Source of the DNA: Jimgerdemannia flammicorona
Lineage: Eukaryota; Mucoromycota; Endogonomycetes; Endogonales; Endogonaceae
NCBI GenBank assembly: GCA_003990745.1
Contig: RBNI01005300.1
Coordinates: 1-12,765, forward strand
Direction: 5' to 3'
Length of the DNA: 12,765 bases
Position 1 is the stretch's first letter, and each line of letters opens with the position of its first letter. Under the pieces are notes generated by a model. That model had not been told where the DNA came from. It did no database searches and saw nothing but the letters and a program-made list of their open reading frames with translations. Shown piece by piece: positions 1 to 9,141 of this stretch. The position numbers and the translations under genes are program-made.

Positions 1-35
<35 letters not shown>
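1..35. repeat. T15-A20 homopolymer junction
   Basis: The window opens with 15 T followed directly by 20 A, a perfect self-complementary palindrome around the junction at 15/16. It could be two retrotransposon poly(A) tails meeting head to head, a hairpin-forming simple repeat, or a product of sequencing or assembly at a contig edge. Nothing in the flanking sequence decides between these. Confidence 0.7.
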
Positions 36-37
<2 letters not shown>

Positions 38-204
38 TACCTGTAATATTTATAAGTAACTTCATTTTTTCCAGTTTTGGTACAATATTGCCAAACTTCA
101 GAACAAGGAGTATAGCATAGAATATTATTTAAAGAAGACTGGATATTATTTAAAAAAGTCTGACTTGAAATATTACTAGTACTGGAAAATACTGATAACT
201 GATC

Positions 205-230
205 TATTGATATTGATATTGATATAACTT

Positions 231-266
<36 letters not shown>
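205..266. repeat. TATTGA hexamer repeat and TA microsatellite
   Basis: Three head-to-tail TATTGA units occupy 205-222. After a short gap, an uninterrupted alternating TA tract runs from about 238 to 266 (29 bases). Both are simple repeats in an AT-rich stretch with no coding potential. The TA tract is likely to vary in length and can extrude a cruciform. Confidence 0.85.
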
Positions 267-269
<3 letters not shown>

Positions 270-364
270 TATTAGTATTTGTGAACATACCTGTGAATAT
301 TTTTCTCTCACATTTCTCTGTTTATATATATAAGTGAATTATATGATAAGTTTTGTTTGTTTAT

Positions 365-545
365 AAGATTCAAATCAGATGATTTAAATTTGATAATTCA
401 AATTATTAGTTTGGATGTTTGGATCAGAGCAGTCACAATTTGAACTGATTCTGATCAGTTTGGATTGATCATATGATTAATTCAAATCAGTTTAAATCAG
501 AAATAGTTATAATTTAAACTAGTTCAAACTGATTCATTTGGAGTA
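365..545. repeat. Cluster of degenerate inverted repeats built on AATCAGTTT / AAACTGATT
   Basis: Short blocks such as TCAAATCAG, AAATCAG and CAGTTTAAA and their reverse complements (GAACTGATT, AAACTGATT) recur many times here in both orientations. The clearest pair is 483-496 against 523-540. The second arm, reverse-complemented, matches the first apart from a small insertion and one mismatch, giving a hairpin with a loop of about 26 bases. This could be a decayed satellite, a MITE-like terminal piece or part of an LTR U3 region. I cannot assign a family. Confidence 0.5.
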
Positions 546-1065
546 TTACCAGTACTGTAGCAATGCTGATCATTGCCTAGTAATTGAGATCCTGATCACA
601 GTGTTTTTTGCCACAAACTACCTGACAAAGATTACAATCACAAACCAAACTATATATAGTTACTAAATTAGTTACTTATATTTAGTTAGAAATCACAGAC
701 CAACTTATATAAAACTCCCCAGTTTTCTATCTGAAATAAAACAATTTTAGTTTAGTTCCTGATACAAGAATCAAGTCTCCTCCATACATATACATTCTTC
801 TAAATCTCAATAATGATATCTAAGTAACTCTAGTATTTCTGACTAAACTCCAGAAGTCTAGCTAACTTTTACCAGAACTAAGACCAGTATATAAATCACA
901 AAGACTTAAGTAAACCCATTGAATCTGAATTTTAAGGTGAATTCAATCTGTATATAGCAAAGAACAAGTCCCTTACAAACAAGATTGATAAGAAAAACAC
1001 TGCTGCTACAACTACTTTCAAGTGAGCACTTCTTCAAACTAAAGGCTTCTTGGTATATATTATAG
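546..1065 (+). other. AT-rich non-coding stretch with LTR-like promoter and leader
   Basis: I find no gene here. The stretch 705-714 (TTATATAAAA) looks like a TATA box. About 20 bases on, an AATAAA at 735-740 is followed by a TTTAG/TTCCTGATA-type segment and CT-rich DNA. A TATA box closely followed by AATAAA is the arrangement of the U3-R boundary in LTR retrotransposon LTRs, so this may be a decayed solo LTR or the 5' LTR and leader of an element whose gag lies beyond LINE copy A. I cannot define LTR ends, a primer-binding site or a target duplication, so this reading is tentative. Bases 800-1065 show nothing else I recognise. Confidence 0.3.
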
Positions 1066-1087
1066 ACAAGGTGAAGGGGGACATCTG

Positions 1088-2613
1088 GTGACTAGATTGG
1101 AGAGTTGGTTGAGAAAAGACAAAGAGATGATGAGGGTTGTAGGATCTGGTAGAGCAGTCTATAGCTGGGAGAGCAGTAGAGCTGGAGGAGTAGTGGCTGG
1201 GGAGAGCAGGACTACTGATGGCAAGAGAACTATTAATCTGAAAAAAAAAAATCCAGATATAATAGTTGATAGTAGATCTAGACAGGGGGGAGCATAAGGT
1301 CCAGAGATCTGGCAGATAGTATAATACTGGTGATAGTACTATTACTCAAGAAATTGAGATCAGAATTTACTATTATATTATATTTCTGGAGCTTGGTAGT
1401 GATAGCAAGAATGATTCTGAGACTTCTGGTCTAGGAGATAAAGAGAGCAGCCTTGGTGAAATTTTTGAAAAGTCTGAAAGGGGTAGAGATAGACTTCTAT
1501 TAAGAAGTATAGAGAGATTGTGGATATTGAGTTTCAGGTCCAAGAAGGCATAGAGTTCAGGATAGGAGATGTAGATATCAGGGTAAGGCTGGTAGGCAAG
1601 AAGAATATAGGGAAAGCAAGAGACTGGTTAGTGGTCCTCAAATGGAGACCTGTAGAGTACAAGGTCTCAAGTGTAAAAGGGATGCCAGAGGAAGAAGAGG
1701 ACTTGCTGGAGGTATTAGAGGATCTGGCTGGGGCCATAGAGAGGAGGAGATTGATCTGGAAGAAGTTTGAGACCAAGATGGTAGTAGAGATTATAAATAG
1801 AAAGAAGATACAGCTGGATTAGGCAGTCTGGGAGAGGGTGTAGGAGAGGTGTATTCAGAAGTATCTACTGGTTAAGTTGGGAGGGAGGGCAGCTGGGAGG
1901 ACCTCTACTGAAGAAGCTGGATCAAGGACAAGTATCTGGGCAGAAGAGAAGGAAGTGGTACCAGAGGTGACCCCAGAAGGAGGAGGAGACTCAGAACTGA
2001 GTATTATCATAGAGGATAAGGAGATGGTAGAGGGGAACCACCCTCAGTATAGAGTGCCAGAGGGGGCTAGAGAAGATGACAAACTGCAGAATATACTGAA
2101 AGAGAATTAGGATGAGTTAGTAAGAGGGAATGTAAAGAGTAGTCAGGTGGACAGTGGCCTAGAGAGTGAAAGAGGTTGTGGACAATGAGAAATAGCTGTG
2201 GAAAATACTAGAGAATATAGTGACAGAGGAGCTAGGGGGGGAGGACTTTAGAGTACTGAGCAAAAGATACTGGAGTGAAATTCTATATAGTAAGGAGGTG
2301 TCACAGAAGCTCTGAGATGAGATTATGGCAGCTTTGTTAGAAGCTAAGACATATGTATCAAGTAGATGATGACAGAGAGATAACACTTCTGACAATTGCA
2401 AATAATAGGGCTGTATATATGTGGGGCCCAAGAAAGGGGCTGGCAAAGTAGCAGGTGGTGTGTGAGGAGTACTAGATAGAGATAGAAGCTGTGAATAGTA
2501 CAGATTATCAGGAGATCTTGGAGGTATTAGAGGCTCAGCAGAGAGAGGTAAATGAGCTTAAGATAGAGAGGAACCTAGATATTGCTAGGAATATAGTAAG
2601 TATGGAATTGTAG
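1088..2613 (+). pseudogene. LINE copy A ORF1 remnant (RNA-binding protein)
   Basis: This is the broken counterpart of copy B ORF1 at 7078-9111. Readable blocks lie in shifting frames: 1088-1297 (frame 2), a homologous block from 1306 to about 1500 (frame 1, matching copy B from about 7519), 1520-1822 (frame 2, matching the distal half of the RRM-like domain and the acidic helix after it) and 1877-2110. Around 1500/1501 about 167 bases present in copy B (roughly 7705-7875) are missing, which removes the proximal half of the RRM-like fold and shifts the frame. An in-frame A11 run at 1241-1251 matches an A9 run in copy B. The end is set by TAG at 2611-2613, which aligns with the ORF1 stop of copy B. 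Many further stops make it non-functional. No zinc knuckle is visible. Confidence 0.75.
1495..1520 (+). other. Deletion junction in ORF1 of copy A
   Basis: The block at 1474 aligns with copy B at 7681, and the block at 1520 aligns with 7894. These are 46 and 213 bases apart respectively, so copy A lacks about 167 bases (or copy B gained them). The difference is not a multiple of three and explains the move from frame 1 to frame 2. The exact breakpoint is blurred by divergence. Confidence 0.6.
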
Positions 2614-2648
2614 AGTAGATGGCTGTTCTTCTAATAATATTATTCAAT

Positions 2649-5600
2649 ATAAATAGTATAACTAAAATCTTATCCTTGAATGTCAATAAGCTATAAGAAG
2701 TGGCAAGACATCAAAATATCTTTGGATGGCTAAAGGGGATAGATGCAGATTTGTTTCTACTGCAAGAAGTTGGATGTGATGAGAATTTAGATATTCTGAA
2801 CTAGATAAAAGAATGGAGTGATGTGGCTGTTTAGTGTGAGTGTATGGACATTCTGATCAGGAAGAGCAAGGGAGATATTGAGAACATTGGACATTGGGAG
2901 AGTAGGGTAGTATGGAGAGTTTGGAAAAGACCAGGCTGGAGGCTCTTGATGGTTGAGTTGTATTATTGTCCAGCAGAAAGAGAGAAGAGAGTAGAATGGA
3001 TTCAAGGGCAATAAGATTCTAGAGTATTGGTAGAGGTAGAGATTAACTGTCTAGGGGGGGGCTTTAATATAATATATAATGGCAAGATAGACAGAACTGA
3101 TGAGAGAAGAGAGATGGCTGGTAGGAGCAGTGGTATGGAAGCCTAAGAGGAAGTTGAACATCTGAGCTTATTAGTAGATGCTAAAAGACTTGAATAGGAG
3201 AATCATAGGGTCTATACTCACTGGGTAGTAGGGCTGGGCTTGAGAATCAACTAGATACTGACTGCTGAATATTGGAGAGTTGATATTTAGAGAACTTTGG
3301 AGACTGTTTGATATCTATGATCAGATCACTGGGGTCTTCTAGGAGGGAGGTGTTTTGGGGGAAGTGGGGAGAGGCCTAGACATTAGTACCTGAATATCTC
3401 TTTGTTAAGAGAGACCTCTCTATGAGATATGTGAGTGATAGATATTAGCTCCAGGATACTTAGTTAGAGAGGAGAGGGGCTGGTGATTTGGGATCACTGA
3501 AAGAGATTAAAATATGATATGCAATAGTACTAGAGAGAGGCAAGAAGGATGTGAAGTACTTAGAGAAAGAAGTGAGTAAGGTGAGTCTCCCAGAGGTTGG
3601 TAAGGTTGTTGATATCTTGGGCAGAGCTGTTGAATGATAGTGAGCAGAGGAATTAGAGGATACAGCAGATTAGGCTAGAGGTGGAGGAGTTGAAGGATAT
3701 ACTGAGGTAAGAGGAGGACCTACAAGTTAAGGATATAGTAGTCTGACTGAGGTGGTAGGAATTGGAGAAGGGGGAGAGATCTACCAAAGTTTTGTCATAG
3801 CTCCTATAGATGAGAAGTGTATGGCAGCAGTGAGAAGAGATCTTAAATAGTAGGAGTAATTATAGAGTGAGAAGAAAGGGGGAGTAGGGGCACTGGACAT
3901 TGAAAGGTACCTGGAGGACTGGTACTCTGATCCAGTGGAGGGCTTAGGTGATCTTGGCACTTCTGTTCATGAGGAGAAGATTTAGTAGATACTGATGATG
4001 GTAAGTTCAGATATAGCATTAAGGAAAGATAGCCTACTATGGGATTTTTGGAAAAAGATGGCAGAAGTCAAGTTAATTCTAGAGAAGATGATAATAATAT
4101 ATAAGAAGATTATTAGTTCAGGAGAGTGAATTGAGAGGCAGCACTTGGATCTGGTGACTCTATTGTTTAAGAATAAGGGGAGGAGAGTAGAGTAGAAAAA
4201 CTAGAGGTCAATCATACTTCTGGATATAGATTGTAAGCTAGTCATAAAGATACTAGTAGTGAGACTGCAAGATATGGCTTAGTGAGTACTGGGGGCTGAA
4301 TAGAGAGGATTTGTAGAGAGATGTCTAATTAGTGATAGGATAGTCTGGGTACATGGTGTTATTGAAGAGATGCATATTACTAGAATAGATAGCTGACTGA
4401 TCTTTCTGGACCAGAAGAATACCTATGACAGTGTCTAGCAAGTATGGTTGGAAGAGATGCTGAAGCATATAAGAGTTCTCTCAGAGGTCTGGTAAGTCTT
4501 AGTCAGACTACTAGAAGAGAGTCAGGCAACAATTCTGGTGAATAACTATAAAGGGGTTTCATTCCCTCTAGGCAGGAGAGTGTCACAACAGGATCCACTA
4601 TCACCAATCCTATATATACTGTCCCTGGAGCCACTATTGGATAGGATTCAGTAGAGGGTAGAGAGGTTGGATATTTTGGAGGTTAATTAGAAGATGGGGA
4701 TCTTTGCTGACAATATGGTAGTTGAGTTAGAGTCAGTAGAGAATATAATAATACTGAGAAGGGCAGTTAAGTGATATGAGAGATGCTTGAGGACTAAGCT
4801 CAACTGGCATAAGTATGAGACCTTAGTATTGAGAGGAGAGATAGTAGGTGGAGATATGATTGAAACAATTATCTCTACCAGAGAGGCTGTTTGATATCTG
4901 GAGATCTATTTCTTAGTATATAGCTTCTTGCTATCTTGTAGATAGTGAGAGCAGTAGCTGACAGAGTAGAGAAGTACTCTTTTATAGTAGGGTGGTCATT
5001 ATATATATATCTCTGGCAGGAAGAGTAACAGTATTGAATATATACTAGTTGCCTAAGCTATAGTACCTAGAGTACTACTTGGACTTTTCAGCTTAGGTGG
5101 TCAAGAGATTGTTGAGGATAGCCAGAACCTGGATATGGACAGAGTGATAGAGCCAGATTGGCTGAGAGGTATTGACCTTACTAGTGGACCAGGGAGGCCT
5201 GGGTCTGGTGGATTTTTCCAAGCAGTTTCATTGCTTGAGAGTATAGTGGCTGAAGTGAGCTAGTGAGTTGAGAAATAGAGAGTAAGTTCTCCTCATGCTG
5301 AGGGTATGGGAGACCTGGTTCTCCCCCTATAGTGCAACTGAGAATTGACTATCTCTGGTGGCTTTGGAGGAGAGTCAGAAGATGTACTATAGGGGATTCA
5401 GATGGAGGGTAATTGATGGGGCTTACTATATTGGTCTCTGATTGTAGGGTGATGAGCAGGAGAAAGATTGGAGACCCCAGATATAGAGGTAGGACTGCCT
5501 TCTGTTAGGTGAGATATCAGTAGAAGACTTCTACTTAGAGGATGGCATAGAGTACCTTTGGGTATATGGGAGAGACCTGTGGTCTGAGATATGGCAGGGG

Positions 5601-6190
5601 GTTGAGATTGAAGAAGAGTAGAACTAGAATGGTATTTAGTCATAGAGCAAGCAGGTGGTAAGATGGACTCTCTCCAAGTTCTGGATAATATGATGGAGAC
5701 TTCTATAGTATAATGTAATATTGAACTACTAATAAAGTTACTTAGTGGAAGGAGATACTCAGGAGTGTGAGGAGTGCCTGAATATTGGGCAGGAGAGAGG
5801 AGTGGTACAGACTTCTAAACATTGACTAGAGAAGTACAAAGTGATGAGTAACTTTTAGAGGGTAATTGAGGTATGACTGGGGGTGTACCCACCAGAGTTG
5901 GTGGTGGGAGGGCAGTGGAGTGATCTCCAGGAGAGGTTGGTGAGGGGGTTGAGAGTTAAGTAATTGATATTAGAATGGGTACTGGTAATTTGGATTAAGC
6001 TTGTGGAATATTGGCTATATATATTTGAGAATAGCAAATGGCTGATATTAGGAATGAGGGTTATTAGATAGAAGTAGTTGATGATAGATCTATTGAATGG
6101 ATAGTAGAGGGGGTAGAGTACTGAGGGGGGGATATCAGAGGTAACTAGTGGAGATGATCTATAGAAAGAGTGGGGGGTACTCAGGTCTTA
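2649..6190 (+). pseudogene. LINE copy A ORF2 remnant (endonuclease-reverse transcriptase)
   Basis: The start codon has become ATA at 2649 (ATG at 9142 in copy B). Endonuclease motifs in frame 3: SLNVN near the start, LLQEVGC, a mutated GGGFN at 3054-3068 (GGDFN expected), YTHW, RIN followed by TAG at 3252, and an intact SDH at 3321-3329. From the start codon to SDH the spacing is base-for-base that of copy B. Indels in the endonuclease-RT linker (net about 55 bases shorter) move the frame to 2. Reverse transcriptase: LLWDFWKKM near 4034, motif A FLDQKNTYD near 4403 with its catalytic Asp kept, a QQDPLSPIL motif B, and motif C FADN near 4703 with the second Asp lost. A small shift moves the frame to 3 near 5080. 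The C-terminal finger keeps CEEC at 5766-5777 and His at 5820 but has Tyr at 5835 in place of the last Cys. Dozens of in-frame stops (TAG, TGA, TAA) show it is dead. Confidence 0.8.
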
Positions 6191-6282
6191 GGAATATAGT
6201 CAGCTACTGTAGGTTCTATATACTTCTCTATAACTATCTTGGGATCACTTGGACTTAAGAATCTACTACTATAGCTATCTAA
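6191..6282. other. Spacer between LINE copy A and the gag-like remnant
   Basis: The purine bias of copy A stops here. The bases are AT-rich with pyrimidine-rich stretches and have no recognisable gene. The frame of the following remnant can be read back a little into this spacer, with stops, so its true start is unknown. Confidence 0.5.
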
Positions 6283-7067
6283 GAATTCTTGGACTATATC
6301 TCGCTCTCTGCAGCAAGAGCAGCTGCTGCTGAGTAGATAATATTTGATAGATATCATATACTTCTACCCAAACCTCTCTCTACTATCAGCTAGTTGAATA
6401 CTATACTACTGCTATATTAAGATAAGGATGAACAGATAGACTACCTACTCCCAACTTCTGATCAAGAAGCAGGCCCATCTACTTAGCCAGAAACTGATAT
6501 CTTCTTTGAAGGATCTAGTCAGTACAAGGATACACTATCTCATTGGAGAAGGGAGTCAGATAAAGACTCTAGAATATTAGTCTGACAATAGTCAATAAGG
6601 AACTGTAGGCCTAGAAATTTACCAAGGATCTACAGGTTAAGAAAACCAGACCCTGGAACTAATCCAGCTATCTATACAGAGGTTTGGTCTACCAACTCTT
6701 ACAGAACTCTTTGATCTGATCTCTGAAAATCAAGTAACCCCAAGTTATACAACACTATAAACTCATCAGACAAAATAATCTTCAGGAGAATCTACCCTCA
6801 CAGGCCTACTACCAGTAGTTAATACAATGGTAGATACCAACATTCAGGCCCTAACTGCCTAGCTAGCCACACCAGCAGACATAGTAGGATAAATTGCTAA
6901 ATAAAATGAACTTATCAAAATCTTGAGAATTTCTACTTTTAGTAGAAGAAATAGTGATATTGAAACCTTCATCAATGCAGTAGATCAAAAAACAGTATCT
7001 CTCTCCACTACAATTCACGTTACACACACTTTTCTGAAATACTTTCAACTCATTTATTGGAGAAAGA
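6283..7067 (+). pseudogene. Degenerate protein-coding remnant, possibly LTR-retrotransposon gag
   Basis: A protein-like frame runs from GAA at 6283 in frame 1 to about 6580. It includes an Ala-rich stretch (AARAAAAE) and an acidic, hydrophilic segment. It continues in frame 2 from about 6584 to LINE copy B. The last part reads NELIKILRISTFSRRNSDIE, followed by FINAVDQ and a short polar tail. A Pro/Ile-x-Phe-Ser-Gly-like motif before a stretch ending in a Phe-(Ile/Leu) segment is reminiscent of fungal Ty3/Gypsy gag N-termini, but I cannot confirm the family. The in-frame stops are mostly TAA or TAG where CAA or CAG (Gln) would fit, which suggests C-to-T change at CpA. Composition differs from both LINEs (in 6661-6720 I count G 9, C 14). 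Alternatives are a host pseudogene or the 5' region of LINE copy B; copy A shows no similar sequence upstream. Confidence 0.4.
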
Positions 7068-7077
7068 TACTAAGGTA

Positions 7078-9111
7078 ATGTCAACCAGTAAGCAAGCTGA
7101 CATGCATACTAGGTCAGGCAGACCTGGGGCCTTTGACTGGCAGCATGTCAGGAGAGGGAATGGGCTGGGGATGGGGTCTTTTGGCAGCTCAAGTGGACAG
7201 GACAGCTTGGGCAGTAGAGGAGGCGCTGATGGGGGGGCTGGAGGGCAGCAGGGAAGGAGCTTTGCGGACACACTGAGGACTGGGGGCTGGCTGATGGGAG
7301 CCCACAGGGGACAGGCAGGAGGGAAGGAAAAGTCGAAGGCTGGGGATGCTGGGGGAGTGGGGCCTTCACAGGTGGGAGGTGGAGGAAGTGGAGTAGCTGC
7401 TGGAGGTAGTGGCGGAACTGCTGATAGTGGTGTGACAGTAAATCAGGAAAAAAAAAGAGATGTGATGGCTGATGGCCAGGGGGGGCAGGAGTTCCTGAAG
7501 TGGAAGGGGGACCTGGCAGATAGTGTAACAGGACTGGCAGTGGCCCCATTGCTCAAGAAGTCGATCTCAGAGTTCGTGGCCACCTTGTGCTTCTGGGGCT
7601 TAGCAGTGACAGTGAGGATGGTCCTGGGGCTTATTTCAAAGCAGGTGGCTGGGGCAGCATCAGTGAAGTTCTTGAAGGGTCTGGAGGGAGTTGAGGTGGG
7701 CTTTGAGGAGGCAGGCTCTCTGGATGAAGCCCTGAAGATGGGAGTAGTGGTTGGGGAGGTGGTGGTCTCCATGGTAAGGTGCTTGAGGTGGGACCCCAGG
7801 GTGGTGCAGCTTCTGGTGAGGGGGGTGCCCACAATGACTAAGGAGGAGACTAGGAGGAGGGTGGAGGAGGTGATGGTAGAGTATGGTGATATAGTGGACA
7901 TTGGCTTCCAGATGTGGGAGGGGACAATGTTCAGGACAGGTGATGTCAATGTCAGGATTTGGCTAGCAGGAAAGGAGGCCACAGAGAAGACAAGTGACTG
8001 GCCCTCAGTGCTGATGTGGAGAGCCTTCATCTGTAAGGTATTGAGGGTAAAAGAGAGTGAAGAGAAGGAGGAGGACTTGTTGGAGATGCTGGAGGAGCTG
8101 GGCAGTGTGGTGGAGAGGAGGGCGAAAGCCTGGAAGCAGTTTGAAGAGTCAATACATCTGAAGGTGGTGGAGGGAAAGCATATCCGTACTGACAGATGAC
8201 AGTGGGAGAGGGCACAGGGGTACAAGAGGTAGAGGGAGCTATTGGTGAGTATGACAGGAGGGGAGAAGAGGAAGGCAGAAGGGACTGAGGAGGCTGGAGG
8301 CATCAAAGCCAGTGTATGGACTAGCAAGAGAGGAGAGGAGGTGGAGGTGACTGAGGAATGGGCTATGAAGGTGCTGGGCAAGGACCCCTATGCCGATGGT
8401 ACTTTTGAAGTTTGGGAGGAGGAGTCAGATAGCACCCCCCCCCCACTTATCAGGAGGGGCCTGGTGGGGAAGAGAGGGGCGGTGGAGGATGTCCTGATGC
8501 AGGGGGCCCAGTGAGTTCACTTTGGAGTCTCAGATGTGATGAAAGGGAGCCAGGTGGTGGCAGTTGGTGAGGACAAGCTGGTGGATGTCCCAGAGGAGGA
8601 GTAGAATGAGGATGCCAGTGTAGGTGCTGATACTACAATGCTGGATGCAGGGCAGCCAGGTACCCCTGGAGGGAAGGAGGTGGGGAACCTGCTGTGGATG
8701 AGCAAGGTGATGGATAACCTCATGGCTGAGGTGTTGGGAGAAGTGAATTTAAGTGTCATGTCTGAAGAGCATTGGGTATGAATTCTGTATAGAGATAGAG
8801 TGGTAGAGGTGCTGAAGGGGGAGATTCTTACAATCTTACTGGAAGAGGAGAGATATGAGGTGGATGAGATAAGGAAGGCAGAGCTGGTGGTTATTACTGG
8901 TGAGCAGGCTACCTACTGTTGGGCAGAATACCATAGTTTGCAGTTCTGGCAGGAAGCCTGTGGGGAGTACTGGGAGAACTTTGAGGAGAAAGAGGATGGT
9001 GCATTGGTGGAACTTCTGGGGGGGTTGGAGGCACAGGAAGCTGAGAAGAGGGAACTGGCTGTGGAACATGTCTTGGATTTGGCACAAGAGGACTTAAGTG
9101 TGGATTTGTAG
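7078..9111 (+). pseudogene. LINE copy B ORF1, RRM-like RNA-binding protein with internal stops
   Basis: The first ATG in frame is 7078; the frame extends to a TTG at 7057 but ATG is the reasonable eukaryotic start. Residues about 1-125 are a low-complexity Gly/Ser/Arg-rich, probably disordered region. Residues about 140-240 are mixed helical. Residues about 243-325 have the pattern of an RRM-like fold: VVQLLVRGVP, an amphipathic helix (EETRRRVEEV), YGDIVDIGF, then RTGDVNVRIWL and an SVLMWRAFICKV strand, a layout seen in ORF1 proteins of fungal LINEs. After it come acidic, helical segments to the end. No CCHC zinc knuckle is visible. The first 373 codons are open. Then stops fall at TGA 8197, TAG 8230, TGA 8512, TAG 8602 and TGA 8779 before the terminal TAG at 9109. 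That TAG is conserved in copy A, so it is probably the true stop. Family role: coats element RNA and acts as chaperone. This copy is broken. Confidence 0.75.
8435..8444 (+). repeat. C10 homopolymer inside ORF1
   Basis: Ten consecutive C in an element that is otherwise poor in C on this strand. In the ORF1 frame it encodes a short Pro run. It is a likely slippage site and a place where sequencing length errors could occur, though the frame is kept as written. Confidence 0.8.
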
Positions 9112-9141
9112 AAGAGAAGTTCGATTTTAACAATATTCCTT

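Larger units (their letters stand above)
1068..6190 (+). mobile_element. LINE copy A, old degenerate non-LTR retrotransposon
   Basis: The + strand turns abruptly purine-rich near 1068 and back to balanced composition near 6190. Between these points the sequence is homologous to LINE copy B (7078-12765) along its whole length, in the same order and orientation. It carries an ORF1 remnant, a conserved TAG, an ORF2 endonuclease, a reverse transcriptase and a C-terminal Cys/His finger. The 5' end appears short by roughly 200 bases relative to copy B, or too diverged to align. Homology to copy B fades near 6186, so the element may end there or be cut off. I see no poly(A) tail and no clear target-site duplication. 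I found no CpG in it. The motifs (Lys-Ala-Tyr-Asp-type motif A, no RNase H seen) suit an L1/Tx1-like clade rather than Tad1; the clade call is inference. Confidence 0.85.

Noticed and set aside
5398..6037. Minus-strand frames of 60-81 residues over the 3' part of copy A
   Set aside because: Antisense shadows of the ORF2 remnant; Ser/Thr/His/Pro-rich composition is that expected from the purine-rich + strand.
7148..7549. Pro/Leu-rich minus-strand frame
   Set aside because: Mirror of the Gly-rich ORF1 start; low complexity and no independent evidence.
7443..8381. Long open frame on the minus strand (312 residues)
   Set aside because: It is the antisense of the ORF1 frame of LINE copy B. Its Ser/Pro/Thr-rich make-up follows from the G-rich, C-poor + strand, where stops read on the minus strand are rare. 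No motif supports it as a gene.
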